From the NCBI RefSeq assembly GCF_963678635.1, contig NC_087064.1, forward strand, positions 13,051,989-13,115,988: a DNA stretch of 64,000 bases. The letters run 5' to 3'. The notes under the pieces were generated by a model. The model ran no database searches and was not told where the DNA came from. It saw nothing but the letters and a program-made list of their open reading frames with translations. Below are positions 41,152 through 53,309 of the stretch, in pieces. Each line of letters opens with the position of its first letter. The first letter of the stretch is position 1. A program made the translations under genes and the position numbers. This DNA is from Symsagittifera roscoffensis (taxonomy: Eukaryota > Xenacoelomorpha > Acoela > Convolutidae).

Positions 41152-42184
41152 CCCGCACCGGAGTTCCATGGATAATAATCGATTATATTGGAAAAATGTT
41201 GTCTGAAATGTTGTCATTATAATCCATTATAATCCATTATAATCCATTATTGTGGCAAATTTAGACCACGTAATCGATTATGTGGTCATTATAATCGATT
41301 TTTTTGAAAAATAAAAATCCATTATAATCCATTATAATCCATTTTTTTCTTCAATATAATCGATTATTTTGTCAAGAAAATCCATTATAATCCATTTTAA
41401 TTCGTTAATTAAGGCTATTCTATTTTTAGTTCTTTCTATGTCTGGACAAACAAAAAAGACTTTTTAAAAGTTTTACAGGATGCATAATTCAATCCCCCCA
41501 GTAAAGTAGAATTCAAATCTTATGATTATAACAAGTCTTCTTTGTTTGCGAACACCATTTACCATAATAGCTGCCAGCCCCGACCAAAAAATTCTAGTAA
41601 CAATTTTTTGATTAACGTCCCAGGGTAAAGTTCTGGGTTTAATATAACCGTTCCAGGTCTGGGTAATGGGTAATTTAAACGTTCCAGGGCATGTTGAAAT
41701 AATATAAATATAATAATTAGTCATATTTTGTCATGTTTAGGTCTAATTGCGTTTTAAAGTCAATTTGAGGTCGCACAATTTCAAAACTTTTTTTTCGAAA
41801 ATTTCAAAAAAAAAATTGTGAAAAAAAAATTAGGAAAATATATATTGAATTTAATTTATTCCATACTAAGCACCTGACATTGGTAACAGTTTCCCTGAAA
41901 ATTTGAAAGAAGAAATTTGCCATTATAATCAATTATAATGGATTATAATCGATTAAAAATGGATTATTTTGCTTTAAAAACAAATTATATTCTCTTTCAA
42001 AAATAATCGATTATAATCCATTATAATCGATTATAATCGATTATATTGGGATTATGTTGCTTAGAAAAATAGTATCATTATAATCCATTTTTAATCGATT
42101 ATAATCGATTATTATCGAAATTTATTGAGACAGACCACGAAAATTCAATATAATCGATTATTATCCATGGAACTCCGGTGCGGG
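41152..42184. mobile_element. 1,033-bp TIR element filled with TAATCCATTA / TAATCGATTA arrays
   Basis: Perfect 39-bp terminal inverted repeats (41152-41190 and 42146-42184) begin CCCGCACCGGAGTTCC. TA flanks both sides (41150-41151, 42185-42186), as for Tc1/mariner-like insertion. No transposase frame. The interior has runs of a 10-bp unit, ATAATCCATT and ATAATCGATT, near both ends (41.21-41.41 and 41.92-42.12 kb) around about 0.5 kb of unrelated AT-rich DNA. Confidence 0.85.
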
Positions 42185-42186
42185 TA

Positions 42187-42537
42187 ACTACTGAAAACTT
42201 ACCTTCTTTGGAATTCAAAGTTTTGGCCTTCAAATTAGAACGAATTACTTCAAAAACTGTGTTAAAGTGCAATTATTTATTCTGGGAAGAGAATAGATTA
42301 TAAAACTTGCAAATCTGTTCTAGTTTTGTGACTAACAGCGCCATGAATCTGGTTTGTGCTGACTTAATTTGAGTTTATCCAACCCTTCAAGTCTTGTGAA
42401 ATCAAATCACAAAAGTTAAAACGTTGAAAAAAAAACGACCAGAGAAAAAAAGTTCATTGAAGCATCAATTAGGCACTTTCAGAAAAAATTCGGGAAAAAC
42501 AATGGGACAAAACTATCCGATACTCCATAAACGTACA
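42187..42537. other. short spacer, no gene seen
   Basis: AT-rich DNA between two non-autonomous elements, with no supportable feature. Confidence 0.5.
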
Positions 42538-43473
42538 CCCGGGTTGACCTCCATAGACCAAAAATGCTAATCATAGAATTCCATAAACTAGGTCTATGAA
42601 AAAATACTATTCATACATACTTCATGCTTTGAGCTAGAATGGTGCCATAGAATTATCAAAGAACTTTTTATTGTTTTGGCATAAAAGTCGGTGTATGGTA
42701 CTAAATAAAAAAGAATTTTTTTTGTCAAAAAATGCTAATCATACAATTTCCATATATGAAAATTGTATGAATAGCATTTTTTTGATGGCAACAACAGAAA
42801 TGTTTCCCAGTAATTTTGAAATTGCCATAAAATTTTTTTGGATTTTTTTTTTCAACCGCAAATTAATTTTGTACTCAAGCGAGCAATTCTCAAAAAAAAT
42901 GTTGCCTGCAAAATTTAACTTTTTGTTGCATAACATAGTCTTGAATACACAAAAATTAGTTTTTTTTTCAGTTTCTCTAGATGGTCTTTTCAAAAACACT
43001 AGAAAATTTTATTTCTGCTGTATGGTATGTTTATGTATGCTGTGATCAATGTCTGATAATTTAAAAACTCAAACTTTGAAAATAATCTTTTCTGGAAATT
43101 TTTGCCAAAACGTAAGAGTTTCGTTTTTCTAAATAAGTTTTTTCAAAAACGCTAAAAACTCTTATTTCTGTTGTATGGCATGTTTATGTATGCCCTGACC
43201 AATGTCTGATAATATGAGTCTTTCAGTATCTGATATGTGTATGAAAGCTCTTGTTTGAGTTAATATGGTTTTCGTCAATTGTGTTCGGCCACCAACACAT
43301 CCCAAAAATTTTGAGAAATTAAGTTTTTAAAATTATAAAAAATATTTTTGTTAATGGGAAAATGCTAGTCATACAATTTCCATATATGAAAATCTACTAA
43401 TCATAGATTTTTCATGCAAATTGTTTACTTATGGAATTAAAATTGCATGACTAGCATTTTTAGTAAACCCGGG
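42538..43473. mobile_element. 936-bp fold-back element with CCCGGG ends
   Basis: The left end CCCGGGTTGAC...CAAAAATGCTAATCAT matches the reverse complement of the right end (CCCGGGTTTACTAAAAATGC...). The word ATGCTAATCATACAATTTCC recurs inside in both orientations. No clear target duplication. No transposase; an open frame at 42671-43045 is repeat-derived. Confidence 0.6.
42727..42782. repeat. near-perfect palindrome, 28-bp arms
   Basis: 42727-42754 and 42755-42782 are reverse complements with two mismatches and no spacer. Centre CATATATG. Confidence 0.85.
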
Positions 43474-43604
43474 CATCGGGTGGTAATGTTTTTAGGAATG
43501 TGATTGCTTTTACCCCTACCTTATAAGTATTTTATTTTGATGTAATATCTAAATACTTTTTGAAAATAAACTATGACACTTTGATTTCAATATTGGAGGT
43601 TCTA

Positions 43605-44110
43605 TACAAAAATCTGGAAAGTCTGGACACAAAGTCGCGACTTGGTTCGCGCCGCTTCCGGATTTAAGACCCAGATTGCATAGTCGCGCCGAAGGTTTGA
43701 GTCTGGAAAGTCTTTAAATAGTTTTGCTCCGTGGGTTGGGAAAGTTGCACCGCATCCGGATTCCGGCACAAACTGCGAAGTCGCATCCAGATTTTGAGTC
43801 TAGAAATCTGGATATAAAATTGATCCGTGGGTTGCGAAAGTCGCGCCGAGGGGACATCGCATCCGGATCCAGACACAAATGGCATAGTCTCGCCGAGAGT
43901 TTGAGTCTGGAAAGTCTGAACATGAGTCGCAATAGTCGGGCCGTAGGTCGCGCCGCGGGTTGCTAAAGTCTGGTCATACAAAATCTTGGTCACAAGAGAT
44001 TGGACTTGAAGTCGCGAAAGTCTGGAAAACGAGTGAAAAATGGCTCAGACTTTTGGAGCAACTCTACAGTTTGAGTCTAGATCCGGGCGCGCGTGACCTG
44101 TACAGTCTCG
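43605..44110. repeat. CpG-rich degenerate tandem repeat block
   Basis: 'GAGTCTGGAAAGTCT'-type words recur near 43.70, 43.80 and 43.90 kb, about 100 bp apart, mixed with 'GTCGCGCC' and 'CGCATCCGGAT'. GC and CpG content are far above the surroundings. Open frames on both strands here are by-products of the repeat. Confidence 0.6.
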
Positions 44111-44243
44111 ACTTGAAACTGAAACCTTGAAACGGTTTGTTGAAGACCCGTATCATTTCAATTCTTTAAAAGCGTTCCTAATTTTATCTCAGCAGACCGG
44201 AGTTCATGACGTGGATTTCGAAACTACTGCGAAAAATAAGAAA
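44111..44243 (+). other. sequence upstream of the Long-2 break
   Basis: Not related to Long-1. A GTG-initiated or read-through frame from 44127 runs in frame into the gag fragment, adding about 39 residues ('DPYHFNSLKAFLI'). It is more likely a chance fusion than a gene. Confidence 0.35.
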
Positions 44244-45290
44244 TTGAAACTAGCAGTAAGGATCGAAACACTAGTCCGAAAAGCATATTCACTAAACACT
44301 CATGACTATAAAAATACAAAAATGACAGAGATTTTAATGATGATTCTAACACCTCAATTACAAACAATAGCAATAAAAAAGAGAGGATCACATCCTTTCT
44401 CAATCAGAGAACCAGATTTAGACTTTAGGAAACTAGTAGATAAACTAGAGCAATGCAAAAATCACTTTGAAACTAGAAGAAACAGAAAACCTAAAGCTAC
44501 AATATGTAAACAACATCCAAACGACTATTTCACAGATAAAAAATATCAAGGACTCTGATACAGAATTATCCGAAAAAATCACTGAAGTTTTGAACATCTA
44601 CGAGAAAAACCCAAACTTTAAAGGCAAACCATCTTTCAAAAAATTGTGTAATTATTGTCGACGATGCGGACACAGCATTGCTGAATGCAGACAAAAACCA
44701 AAATAAACCAAAAAAATGTAGAGAACCTAACAAATCATTTTATCAATACATGAAGAAAGATAAAAAATTACCCAACAAAAACTTTTATAGTAATAACAGT
44801 TCAGGAAAACCACTTGCAAATAACGCAAATTACTCCAGACAACAATCACCCTATAATACAAATTATGGAGGACAATCACCATACCAAAGAAATTCATGAA
44901 ATTTCTCGTCAAACAGGTATAGTCGATCACATAGTCGAAATAGTCAGTATCGAAATAACTATTCAAGATCAAATTCAAACCAACCTGAATTTTTGTTATT
45001 AACATTTCTCAATCAAATTCTAGGGATAGAAATTATACAAACAATCGAAATCCTAGATATCAAAATAATCGATCTTGCGATTAATCTAACAACAGATCAA
45101 AATATAATAATTATCAAAATAGATCACGCGACAATTCACAGAACAGAAATTCAAGCTATAACAATAGACAAAGGAACTACTCTCAATCACCTCATAGGAA
45201 TAACACAGGTTAACAAAATTCACCACAAAATTATAGGAGTAGTACACCTAAACATCAAAGATAAATAAATCAAGTACAATCGACTGAGGA
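44244..45290 (+). pseudogene. Long-2 gag C-terminus with CCHC knuckle
   Basis: Pieces at 44127-44558 and 44467-44706 cover the capsid end and the knuckle at 44647-44688 (CNYCRRCGHSIAEC, C-x2-C-x4-H-x4-C). In Long-2 the knuckle is in frame with the preceding helix, unlike Long-1. The Asn/Ser/Tyr-rich tail follows in shifting frames to about 45.27 kb. Confidence 0.75.
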
Positions 45291-45408
45291 AACTCAACCA
45301 GACCCCCCTGGTATTAAAAACGACGAAAGCACAGAATCACAATTAAATCACATAAATTGCGAATCCACAGACAGTGAAAGTGAGACAGAAAACACAATTT
45401 CAATTAAT

Positions 45409-46160
45409 ATGATAAACATTGAAAATGACTATGAACCTATTATAAATGAACAACCGATATATTCTTTTATATATCAAAACCATGACCAATTTCTTTTGAC
45501 CTATTATATAAGACCAGTATCAAATGGCACAAGAGAAAAATTAGAGAAAATGGTAGAAGAAATAAAAGAAGAAAAACCCACAGAATGCTCAAGCACAAAT
45601 TACATTTATCAAAATATACCTAAAGAACCACAGGTACAAAACAAAAAAATTTGGACAATCCCACTTCTTTTAGAAAGTCCAAAATCCAAACAATTGCAAA
45701 CACCAGACCTTGAAGTAGATTTTCTAATAGATTTTGGAGCAGAAGCAAATTTTATAAACATTGCCACTTAGAATGAAATAAAAATTATACACCCAAAATT
45801 AATACCCTTCAAAAATCAAGCAAACTAGCAACCGCACAAGGATCAACCTTAACAAATTATGGAAAAATCCAACTTTTACTCCCCACTCAAAAAATGGAAC
45901 AAAACAAACTCATGAGGAAACCATTTAAACAAACCTTCCACGTCAGAGATATAAAACATATTATCATTGGAATTTGATTTATTATTAAATATATACCAAT
46001 ATTGATTATCTTAAATAGTAGAATTCATATGAAAGATAAATACACAAGAATGAAAAACACAGCTTTGACATTTTTTCAAAGAATAAACAAACAACTACGA
46101 TTTTTCTCTAAATTTTACCCCATAAACAACCAGGATTAAAAACACCTGAAACCACTATCA
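45409..46160 (+). pseudogene. Long-2 aspartic protease (inactive)
   Basis: The 120-residue open piece contains 'DFLIDFGAEANF': the active-site D-S-G has become D-F-G. A TAG follows at once, and the rest is frameshifted. It carries about 20 residues (REKLEKMVEEIKEEK) absent from Long-1, so Long-1 has a deletion or Long-2 an insertion there. Confidence 0.75.
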
Positions 46161-46166
46161 AGAAAT

Positions 46167-47400
46167 GTGTATAACTTTTCAATAAAACAAGTTCACCAAT
46201 ATGATAAAGAACAAAATAAACAACATCCTTTCATGTCTGACCTTGAATTCAGACCAATTAATAAATTTTTCAGAGTAACAATTTCATCTATCAAATACAT
46301 GAAAGACTCAAACTCCGATATGACTTCTTTACACGTCTATAACAATTCTCCATATTAAATAACCTTACATCCAGGACTCTAAGGTTATTGTGAAACTAAC
46401 GCAACAATTTCACCCACAAAATAAATAGCGTTTAGAGTAAATAATGTTTTACACTTATTAGATATATGTCAATCATCAAGTCTTGACGAAGAATTGTAAA
46501 TTAATAATTTTTTGAGCAATGAAAAACGAAACACCGATTATTTCACAAAAACGCCCTATTTTAAACCGACATTTCAAATATCAAAACACAAAAATTTCTA
46601 ACAATGTTTAATTTTCAACACTCTCAGATAACACAAAAAGGATTCGAACAATTAGCTGAATTATTATTAGAATACCCAAACGTTTATGCAACATAAAAAT
46701 TTGATGTTGGAAAAGTAAATTCACTATTACATTTACCTCTAAAACCTGACGCAGTTTTCAGAAAAAAAACGACCAAGTAAAGTTCCAATTCACTTGCAAA
46801 ATAAAGTTAACCGATTACTTGAAATACTAGAACAATATGAAATCATCTCTCCAGTAAATGAAAAGGAAAAGCCAGAATGTAACACATTTATAAGCCCCGT
46901 TATCATTTTAGCAAAAGGAGAATCATTAACAATCGTTCTAGATGCAAGATATCTCAATTAGCTAATTGATAAGTCTAAATGTAATTGGCCTATTGAACCA
47001 CTTCAAGTAACTCTCACAAAAATAAACGGTAAATAATTCACAACAGCAGACATGAATAGTGCATATAATCAAATGCCACTAGATTAACAATCACCACGAT
47101 TAATACAATTCGTTTTTGGAAATCAACAATACGAATTCAACAGATAATTTTATGGAATTTCCATAGTCTTACAAAAATATCATCAAATATTACTACAAGA
47201 AAACATCAAAGCAGCCCCAGATAAATCACACTTTTTTCTTACACGAGTAAAATTCCTTGGACATATCATAGAAAAAAACATTATAATTCCGTTAAAATCT
47301 CGCATAGATGCAATCCAAAAGCTCCAACCACCTTCAAATACAAAGAAAAAACAAGAAATTTTTGGAATGTAAAACTTCTTAAGTAAAAACGTATACAAAA
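46167..47400 (+). pseudogene. Long-2 RT, unit 1, with active-site deletion
   Basis: Broken frames follow Long-1's RT order. At 47161-47170 the sequence jumps from 'GGAATTTCCATAG' straight to 'TCTTACAAAAAT', skipping about 120 bp present in unit 2 and Long-1. That gap removes the YxDD active-site box, so this RT is dead regardless of its stops. Confidence 0.75.
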
Positions 47401-47880
47401 TGCAATTATTCTTAAGACCATTCTATAACATCCTTACACAACAAAATAATTCTGAATGGAAAAAAGAACAACAAAAACACTTTGAAGAAATAAAAACTCT
47501 TCTCATTGAACAATTATCAAACTCTATTCCAGATCCCAATCAACCATTCTATACCATGTACGACGCCTCAAACTTTGGCATCGGCGCAGCATTTTTACAA
47601 TCTCACAATGGAACGAATAAAATGAACCTCATTTCCGCAAACTCTAGGCTTTTCCAACAAGCTGAACTTAGACTCTCTACACTTATGAGAGAATGCACAG
47701 CCATAATATGTACACTCAGTGAATACGAACTCTTGATACTTGGATCTAAACATCGAACAGTTCTATTTACAGATCATAAACGAATAATCTTTCTTTTTAC
47801 ACAAAAAATCAAACCCAAACCATAGAGTTTACAGATTTCAACTAATTTTAATTTCCAAACTTGCAAATATTTTGGACAGC
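47400..47880 (+). pseudogene. Long-2 RNase H, unit 1
   Basis: A 141-residue open piece with Asp in 'MYDASNF', Glu in 'MRECTAI' and Asp in 'FTDHK'. All three expected acidic residues are present. It ends at a frameshift just after 'FLFTQK'. Confidence 0.75.
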
Positions 47881-48539
47881 AGGAAAAAAACCTCGCACTA
47901 CCCGATACTCTCAGTAGAAATACACCACCTGAATTATTAACACGACAAACAACAGTTGAAATACCACAAAATATAAAATTTGTCCCTGCAAAAGATGAAA
48001 CATCACCAAGATTACAATGCAAAAATGCAGTAAAAACTGATGTCGACCTATCACAAATAAATAATCTACAACATTTTCCACTATACCTAGATTGTCAAAA
48101 TAATCATTACGAAACAGATTTATTAGGAAAATCTACATTCAAACCGATACCATATTCCTCGTGGATAAAACGCAACTCACAGCAAAAACCAGTCAAACAA
48201 AAATTATATAAAAAAGATCTATTCCCTTTAATAGAAAAAGAACATCTCATTGATAATTTTAATTTATCAGGCCCAACAAATAATGGTTCAAAATATACAA
48301 TTAACCATGTTTTTAACCTTCATGACCCACTAGATACAATACCTCTATCAAAAATAGAAATTGAAAACACTTTCTACCAAAAACAGAAAAAGTAACACTC
48401 GAATTGTTACAAAAACATCAAAACCTTGACCCAGTCATCAGAAAACTAAAATCTAGGCACAAGTAGAAAACCAAGCCACTTAAAGCCGATACTACCATAC
48501 TAGGAAACCAAACGCTTCTTAGATATTTCAGAAAACTTA

Positions 48540-50060
48540 ACAACACCACTATCAATGAAAACACAGATTTCCCAGAACACCAAACAACTGATATCAAAGT
48601 AGCCTGCTTACCCTTAAGTATGATGCTTATAGCTTTTCATACCTCCCACTCTTTACACACTAAAGGACACTCAGGAGCAGAAAAAACATACTCAAATTTT
48701 ATACAAACTTTTTATTTCCCAAATGAGCCAATTTGAATAAAAAAAATATGCAACGATTGCATAACATGTCAATTAAACAAACCATACCCAAACCAAAAAC
48801 AAATCGCAGAAAACAAGATTTTAAGGCCCAAAGTTTAGATTTTAATCACAGATTTTCTTTTGACACAAAAGGACCAACATCACCATCCTCAGAAGGAAAC
48901 TCATATATAATGGTAATAGTAGATGCATTTACACACTGCGTAGCACTTAACCCAGTACCTCATTTTAACGCTTATTATGCATATACAACACTTTATGAAG
49001 ACTGGATAGCAAAATTCGGTTCACCCAACATCCTAGTCATAGACAATGGCACTGAATTTATAAACAACGAAATCATTACACTATGCCACTTATATAACAT
49101 TAAACACAAACCACGTACATCTCACGAACGTTGGACTTATGGATTCGTCGAACGCATGAACCGTTTAGTACAAGAATATCTTAGATGTATCATTAATGAA
49201 AATGACACACGTTATACTGGATGTTCAACAGATGTAAAACTATTCCCACTATATTATAACTCACAATTAACAACAAACTTAGGACTATCACCCTACGAAA
49301 TGTTTTTCAACAAAAAACCACAGAAACCGATAATGTTCACTGCAAGTTCTTCGAAAAATGCACACTGTTATTGCCAACCCACTAAAGAATCAATATGTTA
49401 CAACCTACCACTACATACCCAAGATGAAGATCATTTTCTTGATCCACAAATTTTAAAATTAGCTTCCGGTACACACACCGAATGGATTTAAAACAGAGAC
49501 AAAAAACACAATGAAATTTACACCAGAAATTAACAAAAAAAATCATTACAAAGACAAAATATTAATTCTCAAATAAACTCCAGATTTACCCCAGCTACAA
49601 GTTTAAAAACAGGAGCATATGTTTTAATTCCGAAATATACAACAAAAAAAAAGGATTTCTAAAAAATTACAACCACTCAGAAAAGGACCGTATAAAATAA
49701 TTGATAAACACACAAATGTAGCATACAAACTTACAGACTTAAACATAAAAGAAATCGTTCAAGATCAAAACAAACTTTTAGCTTATTACCCGAAAGAATA
49801 CGCACTTCGAGAACTTACTCAATTATATTCTTTTACAGGACTTAAATATATTCAAAATAGCTCAGAGCAAAATCAAAAAAAAAGCACTGATATGCAGCGC
49901 ATCCAAAAATAATTAGATAAATAGGAAAAAGAACTTCCCAAACAGATGTCAAAAAAACGTAAACAACAAAAAGATACCTCACAGAGAGAGAAAAAATCGA
50001 AAATTAGTAGAAAAAATTATACCACAAGATCAAAAAGATAAATTTCCACATAGACAATCA
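48540..50060 (+). pseudogene. Long-2 integrase, unit 1
   Basis: The 252-residue open piece at 48733-49491 has D44 (FSFDTKG), D104 (VIDNGTEF) and E140 (FVERMNR), giving 35 residues between the last two, the standard DD35E core. The zinc-binding HTSHSLHTKGHSG segment lies upstream, cut off by a stop at about 48.736 kb. The C-terminal part to about 50.04 kb is frameshifted. This is the best preserved integrase core in the window. Confidence 0.8.
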
Positions 50061-50472
50061 TCGCGACTCCGTAATCAGCCACGAAAAGATTACAAAACAT
50101 TCATCCCACAATCTAAAATATTTAAGAAAGTTGAATTTCAAAAACCTCTTTAACCAAATTAACATTTTCACCTTTTGAAGATATTTCCATGAACCAAACA
50201 TTTTCTCAATATTCATGCTCAAAAAGCACTTGAACTAACTAGTTCAAGATCAGCCAATCAGAAGCTTTTCCGAATCATCACCTCATTTTTAACCCGACTT
50301 CTCTAATAAATAACAAGAAAACCATGAAGACACTTGGGAGCCCTCCAAACTTCCATTTTCAAAAATTTGCCAAAATCCAACCCACTTGTCAAAAAATCAA
50401 TAAATATTCCGACCACACTTAAATTTTGCCTCGAAAAATAAAAAAGAATTCGATGAAGAAATCAATTTCTAA

Positions 50473-50880
50473 ATGCTCTTTTCTCAAAAAGTTCACAAAT
50501 TTCATAACATATTTTCAAATCTTTTTTCAATTCTTTCCAATTTTTTCAAACCTTGTATAATTTTCATATCCGACATTTTAGAAATATTCTTCCTCACCCT
50601 GATAATTTTTTGCAACTTTTTCATCATTTTTTATTCCCTAACCCAAATCTACGTAAACACTTCAGGTACGATTTTTCAAATCACTACCTAAATGTTCAAA
50701 CATCAATTCAGTAGGACAGATGTTTTTCTTTTTTTTATAATATTTCTCTCATTTCCGATGTCCCTGATAATGACAATATGCAAATGCATAAAAAAAGCTA
50801 TTGTAACTTTCGCATTAGCAATGATACTTTTAATACTTTTTATTGAAGACTTTTACAATAAACATAAAATTTCTTCTTAA
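50473..50880 (+). CDS. small membrane ORFs, unit 1
   Basis: Two directly adjoining open pieces: 72 residues ending TAA at 50689-50691, then ATG at 50692 for 62 residues. Both are dominated by Phe/Ile/Leu. The first has 'IFFLTLIIFCNFFIIFY', the second 'LFFIIFLSFPMSLIMTICKCI' (split by polar residues) and 'IVTFALAMILLILFIED'. They may be one ancestral ORF split by a stop, or two. Probable membrane protein(s); the role is unknown. Almost identical in unit 2. Confidence 0.45.
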
Positions 50881-50947
50881 ATAATTAATTTTCGAAAAAT
50901 TTTTCAAAATTGCTGAACAAAAACCCCCACATCAGTCCTCACCAATA

Positions 50948-51139
50948 ATGTCCCAAGAACCTCCAACAACACCAACAAATACACAAACAAATAATCCTCA
51001 ATCATCAACACGCATCTCTTTTCAAGACAATCCATTTACATTTGAAGAAAGACACGCACGGTTATCCGAACCACTAGAGCCAGTACTTCGCCAAGCACCA
51101 CTGAGCGAACCACAATACGAACCTGTTTATAAAACATAA
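50948..51139 (+). CDS. Pro/Gln-rich ORF, N-terminal 63 residues, unit 1
   Basis: ATG start, hydrophilic, begins MSQEPPTTPTNTQTNNPQ, ends at TAA after 'EPQYEPVYKT'. Long-1's second duplicated block stays open past this point, so the TAA may be a later mutation. Further coding-like sequence runs to about 51.85 kb. Confidence 0.45.
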   Translation: MSQEPPTTPTNTQTNNPQSSTRISFQDNPFTFEERHARLSEPLEPVLRQAPLSEPQYEPVYKT

Positions 51140-51890
51140 CCTCCTCTCCAACAAGACCTTAATAGAGCATGACATCAAAGTCAAAACCAAAACTTACTAG
51201 AAATAAATCGACAAATTATTCATCCAAGACAAAATAGAAATTTGCAAAACCCCAGAGTTCAATTCAACATACCTCATTCACCAACAACAAATCCTGTAAA
51301 CCTTTTTAGCAGTAACCATCAAACTACCCACAGACCCCTTAACAACAGAATACATCATTTATCCCGTCATATTATTTAGGTTCAACTCCTACATCTGAAC
51401 AAATCAGAGAAAACCCTTTTAATCCCCCAACCACTACAGAACGACTCCCTTATTGGGTAACACATGTTTTTCCTCAAGTCGAATCAAATTTAGTAAATGA
51501 TCCAATAGACGTTTCATCTGACACATCTTTATCACTACCTGAAATTTGTTCACTTCCTTCAACCCCTTCATTAACTCCAATTTCACAAACCTCTTTCATT
51601 TAAAATTTTCCTACAAATCTCGACGCCAGATATAGAGAAAATTCAACAAATAACATACAACTACGATCAAGTTGGAATACAATTGTAGCACCTCTTCCAT
51701 TATTTGGACAACATCAGGAAAGTCACAGATCACACAACTGGGCACTAAATAGATTAAAATATCGACACGACATTCACAAAGATATTCAAGACCATAATAT
51801 ACAAATACTTACACAAGACAACTTGACGCTAAAATTTGAAATCACAGTAAATTAAATAATATAATTCATCATCCCTTACAAATAATGACT
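51140..51890 (+). pseudogene. envelope-like N-terminal region, unit 1, cut at duplication junction
   Basis: Matches Long-1 33.0-33.6 kb in broken frames, including the GACGCCAGATATAGAG word at 51622. It stops at about 51888, where RT sequence of unit 2 begins. Confidence 0.6.
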
Positions 51891-52860
51891 GCATATAATC
51901 AAATGCCACTAGATGAACAATCAGCACGATTAACACAATTCGTTTTTGGAAATCAACAATAAGAACTCAACAGATTATTTTATGGAATTTCCATAGGACC
52001 AGCAGGATTTTCAGTATTAATGAGTAAATTTTTTAGACCACTAATACTCAATAAAATGCAATCACATATTTAGACGATGTTTTTATGCAATCACAAACAA
52101 AAGACGAAATGTTCATTGTCTTACAAAAATATCATCAAATATTACTACAAGAAAACATCAAAGCAGCCCCAGATAAATCACACTTTTTTCTAATACGACT
52201 AAAATTCCTTGGACATATAATAGAAAGAAACACTATAATTCCGTTAAAATCTCGCATAGATGCAATCCAAAAGCTCCAACCACCTTCAAATAAAAAGAAA
52301 ATACAAGAATTTCTTGGAATGTTAAATTTCTTAAGTAAAAACGTGCAAAATACAAAATGCAATTATTCTTAAGACCATTCTATAACATCCTTAGACAACA
52401 AAATAATTCTGAATGGACAACAGAACACCAAAACGCTTCGAAGAAATAAAAACTCTTCTCATTGAACAAATATCAAACACTATTCCAGATCCCAATCAAC
52501 CATTCTATACCATGTGCGACGCCTCAAACTTTGGCATCGGCGCAGCATTTTTACAAACTCACAATGGAACGAATTAAATAAACATCATTTCCGCAAACTC
52601 TAGGCTTTTCACACACGCTAAATTTAGACTCTCTACACTTATGACAGAATGCACAGCCATAATATATACACTCAGTGAATATGAATTTTCGATACTTGGA
52701 TCTAAACATCAAACAATTCCATTTACAGATCATAAACCAATAATTTTTCTTTTTACACAATAAATCAAACCCAAACCATAGAGTTTACAGATTTCAACTA
52801 ATTTTATTTTTCAAACTTGCATATAATTTGGACAGCAGGAAAAAACATCAAACTATCCGA
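51891..52860 (+). pseudogene. Long-2 RT and RNase H, unit 2
   Basis: Begins inside motif A ('ATAATCAAATGCCACTAGAT') and keeps an intact YLDD box near 52.07 kb, although a 1-base slip lies just upstream. The 95-residue piece at 52085-52372 carries 'FLGHII' and the connection. RNase H follows with 'MCDASNFGIG', 'MTECTAI' and 'TDHKP' in frames interrupted by TAA. Confidence 0.75.
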
Positions 52861-53309
52861 TACCCTCAGTAGAAATACAACACCTGAATTATTAACACGA
52901 AAAACAACAATTGAAATACCACAAAATATAAAAATTTTTCCTTGCAAAAGATGAAATATCACCAAGATTATAATGCAAATATGCAGTAAAAACTGATGTA
53001 CACCAATCACAAATAAATAATCTACAACATTTTCCACTATACCTAGATTGTCAAAATAATCATTACAAAATAATTTTATTAGGAAAATCTACTTTCAAAC
53101 CGATACCATACACCTCATGGATAAAAAACAACCCACTGCAAAAACCAGTCCAACAAAAACTATATAAAAAAGATCTATTCCCTCTAATAGAAAAAGAAAT
53201 TCTCACTGATAATATTAATTTATCAGGCCCACCAAATAATGATTCAAAATAAACAATCAAACATGTTTTTACCCTTCATGACCCACTAGATACAATACCT
53301 CTATCAAAA

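Noticed and set aside
41200-42120. Possible CRISPR-like or satellite array
   Set aside because: The 10-bp units have no spacers of constant length, lie inside perfect TIRs, and the genome is eukaryotic.
42671-43045. 124-residue plus-strand open frame
   Set aside because: Lies in the fold-back element, is Phe/Lys-rich from AT runs, includes the palindrome and has an antisense partner.
43664-43993. Open frames on both strands in the CpG-rich block
   Set aside because: Internal tandem repetition explains them, and the products are repeats of each other.
44127-44243. N-terminal extension fused in frame to the Long-2 gag fragment
   Set aside because: The upstream 39 residues have no counterpart in Long-1 and the fusion is at a rearrangement break, so chance is the simpler reading.
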